From IMG/VR virus record IMGVR_UViG_3300023174_000101, positions 34,361 through 98,360 of that record: DNA of 64,000 bases, one strand, 5' to 3'. Numbering within the stretch: the first letter of the stretch is position 1; every line of letters begins with the position of its first letter. Under the pieces are notes generated by a model, which was not told the origin of the DNA, did not search any database, and saw only the letters and a program-made list of their open reading frames with translations. A program made the translations under genes and the position numbers. Below are positions 1 through 6,410 of the stretch, in pieces. This DNA is from a virus.

Positions 1-125
1 TGGACGGCATCGGCATAGCCGAGCAGCGCATTGAGCAGGTCCGGGGCGGCTTCCAGCAAGCGAGCATGATCCCGCAGTGCGCGCTCACCTACGGCTTGAT
101 CCTCGTTCCATTGTGCGTTGCTCAT
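1..125 (-). CDS. Small phage protein, AAPxLLxAL family (cut by window edge)
   Basis: The gene starts at 125 with MSNAQWNEDQ and is still open at base 1, so its C-terminus is outside the window. Residues 21-32 (ARLLEAAPDLLNAL) carry the LLxAAPxLLxAL helix seen in many short phage proteins of unknown function. The start ATG overlaps the stop of the upstream gene (ATGA), so translation is probably coupled. The next two upstream genes carry related helices, which suggests local duplication. Function is unknown. Confidence 0.7.
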   Translation of the reverse strand, partial: MSNAQWNEDQAVGERALRDHARLLEAAPDLLNALLGYADAV

Positions 126-364
126 ATCGCCGTCGCCTTATCTAGGGCCTTCTCTGCCCTTGCCTTGTCGTCATTAAAAGTGTGGCCACCGCAGCAGCCG
201 CAACCGCTAGAGTTCAACAGCGCCTCTAGCGCTGCCAGTAGTTCCGGTGCAGTCTCAAGCAGCGCGGCCTGCTTGTGGCTAGTGACTTGGATTGTATAAG
301 GCCGAAACCCATCCCTAGCCTTGGTCTTATCGGCACAGTTCGGGCATGTACAAAGGTTAGTCAT
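122..364 (-). CDS. Small cysteine-rich phage protein, AAPxLLxAL family
   Basis: This 80-residue protein starts at MTNLCTCPNC. It has an N-terminal C-x-C-x2-C cluster that may bind zinc, a central LLETAPELLAALEALL helix of the phage AAPxLLxAL type, and a second cluster GCGCCGG. Its stop overlaps the start of the partial gene at the left edge. An upstream extension to 463 is possible but would run into the preceding gene. Function is unknown. Confidence 0.7.
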   Translation of the reverse strand: MTNLCTCPNCADKTKARDGFRPYTIQVTSHKQAALLETAPELLAALEALLNSSGCGCCGGHTFNDDKARAEKALDKATAI

Positions 365-599
365 GCTTATCTCCTCTTGCTTTCTTAATTGCGTGCCATG
401 CGTTGCACTCTGAACACGAGTCACAGTCGCAGAATCTCTCGCCACTACCGACAATGTTATCAAGCGCTTCTAAGAGTAGTGGTGCAGCTGCAATCAGAGC
501 TGCGTCTTCGTCTTTAACTACGTCAGCGACAATTACGTTGTTCACGGTCTTGACCGTGTTGCCCCATTCAACATGCCACGGGCCAGGAGTGTGGTTCAT
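357..599 (-). CDS. HTPGPW-type small phage protein
   Basis: This 80-residue protein begins MNHTPGPWHVEWGN, an opening (HTPGPW) that recurs in short phage proteins of unknown function. It contains DAALIAAAPLLLEALDNI, the same amphipathic helix type as its two downstream neighbours, and a Cys cluster FCDCDSCSEC. It overlaps both neighbours by a few bases. The role is unknown; accessory host-takeover genes of this size are common in phages. Confidence 0.75.
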   Translation of the reverse strand: MNHTPGPWHVEWGNTVKTVNNVIVADVVKDEDAALIAAAPLLLEALDNIVGSGERFCDCDSCSECNAWHAIKKARGDKHD

Positions 600-919
600 G
601 ATCTATCCCTAATTGCCTTTATAGCAGCTTCTTTGGCTTCTTCAATGGAGCTTGCCTTGCCCTCTTTGTAATATGCAGTCTGAGGGAATGCTTGCCACGT
701 TATGCCGATTGGCGTGTTGCCAACCACTATGTAATATCCATCTGCAATGGCGGTGTGGTTCTTAGTGGTGCGACCATTTGGTACAGTCCACTTAATCTCA
801 GGTTCTGCAAGTGCCGCATCAATACGGTCAACGAGACCAGGCACGCTTCTGTCATAATCCTCGCTTATGACGCCTCGAGCTTCCTTGAGCAGTGCGCGCA
901 GCTTTTCATTCTCAGTCAT
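596..919 (-). CDS. Hypothetical protein, paralogue of the gene at 1880-2230
   Basis: A 107-residue protein. The N-terminal coiled segment (NEKLRALLKEARGVI ... LVDRIDAALAE) is followed by a compact domain with NHTAIADGYYIVVG and a basic helical end. The protein at 1880-2230 has the same order of elements (EKLRELLTEAREVL, DRIEEALAE, KHTAMVNGYYIVV), so the two are diverged duplicates in one cassette. Its stop overlaps the next start (ATGA). Function unknown. Confidence 0.75.
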   Translation of the reverse strand: MTENEKLRALLKEARGVISEDYDRSVPGLVDRIDAALAEPEIKWTVPNGRTTKNHTAIADGYYIVVGNTPIGITWQAFPQTAYYKEGKASSIEEAKEAAIKAIRDRS

Positions 920-1173
920 GGTGCGTACTCTTCAATCCTATGTATAAAGTCACGGATGAGCTTTGTGTGGCCATGCCCACGGCATTCGCAGTGTGTGTCC
1001 TCACATGGGGACCAGTGTTCGTAATCATACTTGCGCCACACTACTCTGAACGACCTGCCTCCCGGTGGTGCTGGCCATTCACGCACAATATCACCGTCCT
1101 TTGGGAGAACTCCTGGATCACTACTGTGTGCGGTCTTGTCGTCACAATGTGGGCAGGCCAGACTAGAATCCAT
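916..1173 (-). CDS. Small Cys/His-rich protein
   Basis: An 85-residue protein starting MDSSLACPHC; the ATG lies within the last codons of the upstream gene. CPHC near the N-terminus and CEDTHCECRGHGH in the middle could bind one or two metals. A longer frame reaches 1302 but has low-complexity basic sequence that overlaps the real upstream gene, so the internal start is preferred. No family recognised. Confidence 0.65.
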   Translation of the reverse strand: MDSSLACPHCDDKTAHSSDPGVLPKDGDIVREWPAPPGGRSFRVVWRKYDYEHWSPCEDTHCECRGHGHTKLIRDFIHRIEEYAP

Positions 1174-1390
1174 AATCTGGGTCCGGAATGTTGTTTTTAT
1201 CCTCGAACAGGACTTCTGCGGCGATACGCCCAACTTTCTTGGCCGTCCTGCAGTAGTTACGGAGCCTCTCGTCTGCGTCTTTTTCAAATTCATACAACGC
1301 ATAGGCGCCTAGGGCGTGGCGGTTCATGATTTCTGCATAAATGGTCTGCGCGTACGCTTGGACCATTTTCTTTCTTTCTTCGTCGCTCAT
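1163..1390 (-). CDS. Small helical hypothetical protein
   Basis: This 75-residue, highly charged, helical protein (MSDEERKKMVQAY...) has no recognised motif. It overlaps the downstream start by 11 bases and its own start overlaps the upstream stop by 4. It belongs to the tightly coupled cassette of tiny genes at the left of the window. Confidence 0.65.
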   Translation of the reverse strand: MSDEERKKMVQAYAQTIYAEIMNRHALGAYALYEFEKDADERLRNYCRTAKKVGRIAAEVLFEDKNNIPDPDYGF

Positions 1391-1557
1391 GAGCGCTCCT
1401 CAACGAACAGTATAATGCACAGTGCGGTCATCATTGCAAGTCCTGATGCCCAAGCTTTTGCCTCGTCGTCCCATCGTATGTCTAGTATCGCACAGAAGAC
1501 TCGGACATATAAACCCGCAGCCATAGGAGCAACCACACCAAGAATCCATCGCTTCAC
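1387..1557 (-). CDS. Small two-helix membrane protein, GTG start
   Basis: A 56-residue protein with two hydrophobic stretches (WILGVVAPMAAGLYVRVFCAIL and AWASGLAMMTALCIILFV) joined by a charged loop. It probably spans the inner membrane twice. The GTG start at 1557 overlaps the TGA of the upstream gene (GTGA), which fits the coupling pattern of this cassette better than the longer frame starting at 1680. The size is holin-like, but there is no lysis context, so no function is assigned. Confidence 0.6.
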   Translation of the reverse strand: MKRWILGVVAPMAAGLYVRVFCAILDIRWDDEAKAWASGLAMMTALCIILFVEERS

Positions 1558-1883
1558 GGCGTCCCTCCACCCACGGCGCAGGCGCACTCCACGCGCACAG
1601 GGGAGTTCGCGAACGGGTAGCGACTTGGCCGACAGGCAGTTACCGCGAGCGGTGTGCAGGACGCGACACACTTGGCGCACGTCTCATCTGGAGTGTGGTC
1701 AGACATCACCCAGTTCACCCCATGGGCGAGTGCGACGGAGCCAACAAGCAGAGCAACAGCGATTAGCGGCGGAATGACAACATCCTTCACGCCCCCGGTT
1801 GTGACATCTTTCACCTTTCGGGTTACGGCTTGTCCTTTGGACCGGAAAAGTTGAATGACATTATCCTTCACGTCCCAGTTCAT
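1554..1883 (-). CDS. Single-pass membrane protein with Cys-rich tail
   Basis: A 109-residue protein starting MNWDVKDNVIQLF. A basic N-terminal region is followed by one transmembrane helix (VVIPPLIAVALLVGSVALAHGV, about residues 35-56) and a tail with six cysteines (CAKCVASC, C, CAC). The topology suggests an anchored protein with the Cys-rich part on the far side, perhaps disulphide-bonded. The start overlaps the upstream stop (ATGA). Function unknown. Confidence 0.6.
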   Translation of the reverse strand: MNWDVKDNVIQLFRSKGQAVTRKVKDVTTGGVKDVVIPPLIAVALLVGSVALAHGVNWVMSDHTPDETCAKCVASCTPLAVTACRPSRYPFANSPVRVECACAVGGGTP

Positions 1884-2230
1884 GGCTTCCTCCATCCAAC
1901 TGCAGTGAGTGCTGCTTCCTTGGCTTCTTCCAGCGTCTTCTTGGACAAGAACTCCCCCTTGTGCGACTGGTGCTGCGGGTACGCCGCCCACGATACGCCC
2001 GTCGTCGAAGGCTCGACGACGATGTAGTAGCCGTTGACCATCGCCGTGTGCTTCTTGCTGCCGGTGAACTCCGGGGCGTCCCACCGCACGTCGGACTCCG
2101 CGAGCGCCTCCTCGATGCGGTCGATGAGGTCGCCTACGTTCTGGCTCGCCATGTCGTTCGGCACGCTGTACGGAAACAACACCTCTCGCGCCTCTGTGAG
2201 CAGTTCTCGCAGCTTTTCGATTTCACTCAT
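1880..2230 (-). CDS. Hypothetical protein, paralogue of the gene at 596-919
   Basis: This 116-residue protein has an N-terminal coiled segment (IEKLRELLTEAREVLF), DRIEEALAESDVRW, a KHTAMVNGYYIVVEPSTTG core and a helical C-terminus. Each element aligns with the 107-residue protein at 596-919. The LR.LL.EA..L...DRIDAA motif is also at the C-terminus of the protein at 4951-5298. Function is unknown; repeated copies in one phage suggest a dosage or diversification role. Confidence 0.75.
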   Translation of the reverse strand: MSEIEKLRELLTEAREVLFPYSVPNDMASQNVGDLIDRIEEALAESDVRWDAPEFTGSKKHTAMVNGYYIVVEPSTTGVSWAAYPQHQSHKGEFLSKKTLEEAKEAALTAVGWRKP

Positions 2231-2406
2231 TTATCCTCCTTGAATAGACCATCGCCAAGCTTGTGTCCGAGTTGGTGGGCTCGGTAGCCACGCATGTATC
2301 CGTACGCATGGGCGCTTATAGCCTTCCTCTCGTAGTAGTCATAAGTCCAAATTAGGCTACACGCCACACCCAGCAGCCACCCACCGATGAAGACTAAGTA
2401 TATCAT
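2227..2406 (-). CDS. Small membrane protein (59 aa)
   Basis: The protein MIYLVFIGGWLLGVACSLIW... has one N-terminal transmembrane helix (residues 2-20) followed by a soluble, Tyr/His-rich tail. Both ends overlap the neighbours by 4 bases (ATGA on the upstream side, a TGA inside the downstream start region). No family recognised. Confidence 0.65.
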   Translation of the reverse strand: MIYLVFIGGWLLGVACSLIWTYDYYERKAISAHAYGYMRGYRAHQLGHKLGDGLFKEDK

Positions 2407-3386
2407 TCATTGTCCGTAACTAGTGGGGCCTGGAGCATTTCGTCTGCACCTACCCATGTGGCAGTTGCCTTCTTCTCTTGGAGCTTTTTGTGCAAAAATC
2501 GTGCCGATTCTTCCCGCTGACGAGTCGCAATGTTCACCAGGGACTCGCGGTGTGTAGCCCATGTTGGGCCCTCAGCATAAGCTTGAACACGTCTAAGCTC
2601 TCGCTGTGCCTCATCCCGTTCACGTACCAGCTGTTGCCACATACCGTCTAGTCGTGCGAATTCTGTTTCCACGGGTCGCTCTTTCATGGCCTTGAGTGCT
2701 GCTTCTGCCTCATCAGCACGTTTGACCATTCGGTCCGCATGCTGCACTTCGGCCTCCCACATCTGTGCAGCCTTGGCACGCTCCGCGCGCTCGTGGTCTA
2801 GCATCCACTTCAACGAGCTTATTTCACTCTTAAGTATGTCAACTTCTATTAAGTGGCCAGCCCGCATGTTCTCTTTTAGGAAATCTGCACCAGTCTGTTC
2901 GGACACCATGTTGCTTGCTGTACCCTCGATTTGTTCCTTGAGAAGCCGCTGGGCAGCATCCCGCTGCCACCGCGCATCGTCCCGCTCTTTCACCATACGG
3001 TCACGTAGCACCCATGCCTGTGCGGTTTCGCCAGCAAGCTTATTACATTCCGCTTGCAGGCGATCCGCCCTTGCACGGGCTTCGTCAGTACGCTCCCAGG
3101 CCCTGGAAAGGTGGTCGCGCAACGTCTCACGCTGTTCTTTCAGTACCTCGATGGTGTCCTTCGCTTGGTCTGCTACCGCCCGCGCCTCGTTGCGCTCGCG
3201 CAGGGCTTCGTTGCGCTCATGGATGCATTGGGCGTCGGTGACGATGAACAGGGGCTCCGCATCTACTTGCGACCAATCATGCCCACACGCCGCACAGCCG
3301 TAGATGGGGGTCAGCGGATTCGTCATGAGACTGCCGATACGCTGCGCTTTGGACTTATTACACTTCGGACAGGGGATGTTGCTCAT
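2403..3386 (-). CDS. Zinc-ribbon coiled-coil protein
   Basis: A 327-residue protein starting MSNIPCPKCNKSKAQ. Residues 6-32 form a four-Cys ribbon (CPKC...CAAC). The rest is a long coiled coil rich in R/E/A heptads from about residue 48 to 310. The extreme C-terminus ends QAPLVTDNE, a tail resembling TPLVTERDK at 3692-4222 and TPLVTELDP at 49581-49847. The internal start follows an AAGGAGAAC Shine-Dalgarno-like stretch; the frame is open to 3434 through a tandem repeat. Function unknown; structural or scaffolding roles are possible. Confidence 0.7.
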   Translation of the reverse strand: MSNIPCPKCNKSKAQRIGSLMTNPLTPIYGCAACGHDWSQVDAEPLFIVTDAQCIHERNEALRERNEARAVADQAKDTIEVLKEQRETLRDHLSRAWERTDEARARADRLQAECNKLAGETAQAWVLRDRMVKERDDARWQRDAAQRLLKEQIEGTASNMVSEQTGADFLKENMRAGHLIEVDILKSEISSLKWMLDHERAERAKAAQMWEAEVQHADRMVKRADEAEAALKAMKERPVETEFARLDGMWQQLVRERDEAQRELRRVQAYAEGPTWATHRESLVNIATRQREESARFLHKKLQEKKATATWVGADEMLQAPLVTDNE

Positions 3387-3396
3387 CACTTGTTCT

Positions 3397-3430
3397 CCTT
3401 GGGTTGAACTTCCTTGGGTTGAACTTCCTT
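3397..3430. repeat. 15-bp tandem repeat over a ribosome-binding region
   Basis: Two perfect copies of CCTTGGGTTGAACTT plus the first four bases of a third lie just before the start of the coiled-coil gene. On the coding strand this repeats AAGG-type Shine-Dalgarno cores, so copy number could alter translation or just reflect replication slippage. Confidence 0.75.
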
Positions 3431-3452
3431 GCAAGTACGACCTTGGGTGGCG

Positions 3453-3695
3453 TCACGCCAACACCCTCGCCCAGTGGCGCAGCAGCGCTTGTGCCTGCTT
3501 CACCACTTCACTGCGCGTCTTGCCGCGCACCAGCGGAAACAGCCCCGGCACCGGCTCCCAGCGTGCCCCAGAGAGATACGCACGGTATTGCTCAAGGTGC
3601 GCCTCGTACTCGGAGGCGGGTTCGCTTGCCGCGCCGTCGAAAGCGACGGGCTGCACTTCGTGGACTTGAACGCGCAACCACCGTTCCGTGCTCAC
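3453..3695 (-). CDS. Hypothetical protein, GTG start
   Basis: An 80-residue protein starting at a GTG (STERWLRVQVHEV...) that overlaps the upstream TGA. The C-terminal half is a basic amphipathic helix (RSEVVKQAQALLRHWARVL). An upstream extension to 3779 would overlap the preceding gene by 88 bases and is not favoured. No family recognised. Confidence 0.6.
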   Translation of the reverse strand: MSTERWLRVQVHEVQPVAFDGAASEPASEYEAHLEQYRAYLSGARWEPVPGLFPLVRGKTRSEVVKQAQALLRHWARVLA

Positions 3696-4222
3696 TTGTC
3701 CCTCTCCGTCACCAGCGGCGTGGCGCGGACGGTATCCGCGTAAGTGCTTGGAGCGTGCCGGTACATATGCGCCGCGCACGCCTCACGCTGTTTCTCCGCC
3801 GCGTCCTTGGCCATTGCCCGCCCATATCCTTCACGCAAGCACTTTTGGCATGTAGCCTGGGGCACGCATCGCTTTGGAGCGCGGGAGCAATCATATCCCC
3901 AATCGATGATGCTCTGCCATGCCTTCAATAGCTCATTCTCCTCCTTGAGCTTCTTGTTCTCTTCCTCAAGCAGCCTGTGTAGCTCGAACTTGGCAACACG
4001 TTCCTCGTACCGCTTGTTCTCCTGCTCAAATACGGCCTGAGCCCGTGCCTCCATAATTTCCTTAGGTGGGCGTTCCGGCACGGGCTCGTCATTCAGCTTA
4101 TGGTACATACATAGGCTACTATCCGAGCATCCGCATTCATCTGTCCAAGGCGTAGTATGAACACTTGGAAAGAACGGTGCACGCCTGGTCATGCCGCATA
4201 CTGGACATTCAGCGCTTTTCAT
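3692..4222 (-). CDS. Zinc-binding coiled-coil protein with TPLVTE tail
   Basis: A 176-residue protein starting MKSAECPVCGM. CPVC and CGC...C pairs sit in the first 40 residues, a coiled coil (EERVAKFELHRLLEEENKKLKEEN) is central, and a second Cys set follows (C...CVPQATCQKC). The end, QREACAAHMYRH...TPLVTERDK, resembles QREACVKQYV...TPLVTELDP of the 88-residue protein at 49581-49847. This shared tail marks a phage-specific paralogue group of unknown function. The start overlaps the upstream stop. Confidence 0.7.
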   Translation of the reverse strand: MKSAECPVCGMTRRAPFFPSVHTTPWTDECGCSDSSLCMYHKLNDEPVPERPPKEIMEARAQAVFEQENKRYEERVAKFELHRLLEEENKKLKEENELLKAWQSIIDWGYDCSRAPKRCVPQATCQKCLREGYGRAMAKDAAEKQREACAAHMYRHAPSTYADTVRATPLVTERDK

Positions 4223-4523
4223 TCTTGTCTCCAGGCTCTGCGAACACCTTAGGGATGTCGTATACGTGCTTGCCACCGGAGAAGCTAGCTTTCCAGCACA
4301 GGCCGTGTAGCACCAAATTCTTCTCTATAGCCGCAATTACGTCCTCGTTGCCGCTCCAGCCGCCAGTGATGAAGGTATACTTGCGCCCGTATCTGCGTGC
4401 CATACCTGGGTATAACCACAAACTGCGTGCATACTCAAGTGCGCCACGAAGGTCTGAACTGTTCCAAGTTGCAAGCTTACGGAGTTCTGCCCTGGAGGGA
4501 TATTGGCTTAGTGTCACGTTCAT
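4209..4523 (-). CDS. Hypothetical protein (104 aa)
   Basis: MNVTLSQYPSRAELRKLATWNSSDL... is a mixed alpha/beta protein with an aromatic-rich middle (RSLWLYPGMARRYGRKYTFITGGWSG). No catalytic motif is visible. It overlaps both neighbours and is part of the small-gene operon. Confidence 0.65.
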   Translation of the reverse strand: MNVTLSQYPSRAELRKLATWNSSDLRGALEYARSLWLYPGMARRYGRKYTFITGGWSGNEDVIAAIEKNLVLHGLCWKASFSGGKHVYDIPKVFAEPGDKNEKR

Positions 4524-4954
4524 TTCTTCTTCCCTGTCATGGTGTCTACAATTTCAACTAGACGCTCAAATGTACTACCAGATGCAGCACTTTCCCTGTG
4601 GCTTTGGATGAATTCAACTAGGATTTCTAGTTTATCCGCGTCTGATTGCATCCACGCCATTTCTTGTGCAAAATTCATGCCCATGCCGCCTGTGTCTTCA
4701 TGCGGGTTAATGCCGCGCTCGCACAGTGAGCGATCCCACGAATTCCGCATCTGCTCAGGCTTTGCCCCAAGTATAATGGCTAGGTTCCGGTAGTAGCAGA
4801 CTGCATCCACCCGCATCTGGTCGAGGTCTAGTCTGGACTCGAGCCGTTTGAATTCGTCCCTGAGTCTCTGATTCTCTACACGCAACTCCTTGCACCTGAG
4901 GCGTAGCCCGTGCTCACTAAGCTCGTCGTCGTCGTACGGGGCAATCTCACTCAT
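4520..4954 (-). CDS. Acidic helical protein (144 aa)
   Basis: The N-terminal half is a charged coiled coil (LRCKELRVENQRLRDEFKRLESRLD). The C-terminal half is helical and ends in a Lys tail (DTMTGKKK). A 4-base overlap links it to both neighbours. No family recognised. Confidence 0.65.
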   Translation of the reverse strand: MSEIAPYDDDELSEHGLRLRCKELRVENQRLRDEFKRLESRLDLDQMRVDAVCYYRNLAIILGAKPEQMRNSWDRSLCERGINPHEDTGGMGMNFAQEMAWMQSDADKLEILVEFIQSHRESAASGSTFERLVEIVDTMTGKKK

Positions 4955-5298
4955 TCTTCACCCTTCTTAATGGCGGCATCGATACGGCGCAGGAGCAGAA
5001 TAAGTCCATCGGTCTCGGAGTCTACATTTGGATGGAGCGTTAGTGCGTCCAATGTGGACAGCTCTGTGTGCGCCTCCTTAAGTAGGACACGGAGCTGTTT
5101 TATCTCCGACCCAAGACCGCCAACCCTCTCCTGCTCCTTGTAGATTTTCTTCACTGTGCGTCGGAGGTCATTACGTACGCGGCAGCACACACACCTTTGC
5201 CACTCAGGTGGACAATCGCAGTCGCTATCTTCAATCAGTGTCTCGATTGCGCCCTCAATGTCGGCCTCAATCTCCTGGAGCGGCGTCTTGTCACTCAT
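4951..5298 (-). CDS. Cys-rich protein with LLxEA/RIDAA tail
   Basis: A 115-residue protein starting MSDKTPLQEIEAD. It has a CDCPPEW...CVCC cysteine cluster around residues 27-40 and a C-terminal segment IKQLRVLLKEAHTEL ... LLRRIDAAIKKGEE. That segment resembles the N-terminal element of the paralogues at 596-919 and 1880-2230. Function unknown. The start is inside the last codons of the upstream gene. Confidence 0.65.
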   Translation of the reverse strand: MSDKTPLQEIEADIEGAIETLIEDSDCDCPPEWQRCVCCRVRNDLRRTVKKIYKEQERVGGLGSEIKQLRVLLKEAHTELSTLDALTLHPNVDSETDGLILLLRRIDAAIKKGEE

Positions 5299-5527
5299 CG
5301 TCGGAGCTCTCGTATTGGCTGACTTCGACCTCATTCAACGGCGCATGGAGTACGTTGCCCTCCGTTAGCGCATCGAAGAATTCCCACTCAACGTCACCCG
5401 CATCAGGGCCGTCGTCATTTATACGCTCCCATGCAAGGTGGCGAGCCTCACTTTCAGACTTTGCCTTGACTTGGATGTGGATCGCACCGGCAATTGGAAC
5501 AGACACTACGTACGTGTGCTTTTTCAT
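5291..5527 (-). CDS. Hypothetical protein (78 aa)
   Basis: MKKHTYVVSVPIAGAIHIQVKAKSESEARHLAWERI... is a short beta-rich domain followed by a helix and an acidic tail (YESSDDE). The pattern of one beta hairpin plus an EAxxxAxE helix is common in small phage proteins with ferredoxin-like folds. Function unknown. Confidence 0.65.
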   Translation of the reverse strand: MKKHTYVVSVPIAGAIHIQVKAKSESEARHLAWERINDDGPDAGDVEWEFFDALTEGNVLHAPLNEVEVSQYESSDDE

Positions 5528-5536
5528 GGCCTATCC

Positions 5537-5740
5537 TTATTTGGTCGGCGTACAATAACAACGCTTGCATCCATGACCAGCGGAGAAGAACGCTGCATTT
5601 GGTATCCACACGCGGTTTTTAGTCCTAGCAGGATTCGACGTAAACTTTAGTCCGCAAATCGTACGGCGCGTTATAGGGTTTAATAAATGATTCGTAGTAA
5701 ACCCAGTATTTACGCAGGTAAGGAGCGATTTTATGTTCAT
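5537..5740 (-). CDS. Small protein with CxxC and several Cys (67 aa)
   Basis: Begins MNIKSLLTCVNTG and contains RRTICGLKF and a C-terminal CKRCYCTPTK. The start overlaps the upstream stop (ATGA). It may bind a metal through the C-terminal cysteines. No family recognised. Confidence 0.55.
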   Translation of the reverse strand: MNIKSLLTCVNTGFTTNHLLNPITRRTICGLKFTSNPARTKNRVWIPNAAFFSAGHGCKRCYCTPTK

Positions 5741-6228
5741 GGCTGGTCCTTGTCCTCTTCGTATCTCTCTAGGCAATCGGTGAACTTCATGTCCTGATGC
5801 TGCGGACAGTGGGAGTCATCCTCATATGGGGGTGTGTGCAGGAATGCGCTGATACGCTTACGCAGCGCATCTACAGCATCGATTACGTAGAACCCACCAC
5901 GGGTGGGAGGAGGATACCAAGCCTTTAGCGCCCCAACATGGTCGGTCTCGTCGCGTATGGTGTCAAGCATCCGGTACGATTCGTTCAGTAGTGTTGTTGC
6001 CTGGCGCACTTGGGCCTTTGCGTGGAGGAAGTCTGCATAGTCTAGGCCGTCAAGCAGGCCGTCCTCAGAGTACGCCTTAATGTTCTGGAGCGCGGCCTGC
6101 GTGGCCTCAAGCTGGGACTTTAGTGCACGGTTCTCCTTCTGCACGTCCTCAAGCTTGTCCTGCAGGCGGCGGCGCTCTTCCTGCGAATACATCAGTGCAT
6201 CTCGACTACCTTTCTCTTCGGTCGTCAT
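5737..6228 (-). CDS. Coiled-coil protein (163 aa)
   Basis: Residues 15-60 form a strong coiled coil (EERRRLQDKLEDVQKENRALKSQLEATQAAL). The C-terminal third is globular and ends with CPQHQDMKFTDC, a possible metal site. It is coupled by overlaps to both neighbours. Function unknown. Confidence 0.65.
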   Translation of the reverse strand: MTTEEKGSRDALMYSQEERRRLQDKLEDVQKENRALKSQLEATQAALQNIKAYSEDGLLDGLDYADFLHAKAQVRQATTLLNESYRMLDTIRDETDHVGALKAWYPPPTRGGFYVIDAVDALRKRISAFLHTPPYEDDSHCPQHQDMKFTDCLERYEEDKDQP

Positions 6229-6410
6229 GCGCCCTCCTCTGGGGCCTCGACCACCTTCTGCAGGAACACGATCTGCCGCACACAGTCAGCCACCGCCATG
6301 ACCATGGCGACCATGCCTTCCTGCGTCTTGTCCGATGGGTTGAATTCGAACGTGATGGTTACGCGCTCGCTCGTGTCTGTCTTACGGTCACTCTCAAGTA
6401 GAACTCTCAT
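6225..6410 (-). CDS. Small protein coupled to the primase-helicase (61 aa)
   Basis: Starts MRVLLESDRKTDTSERVTITFEFN; the ATG overlaps the stop of the primase-helicase gene, so the two should be co-translated. It has two beta strands and a long helix (GMVAMVMAVADCVRQIVFLQKVV). It might be a replication accessory factor by position only. Confidence 0.6.
   Translation of the reverse strand: MRVLLESDRKTDTSERVTITFEFNPSDKTQEGMVAMVMAVADCVRQIVFLQKVVEAPEEGA

Noticed and set aside
3746-3760. GG-N10-GC match inside the gene at 3692-4222
   Set aside because: It is inside a coding region, with a weak -12 half, and no start fits well downstream.
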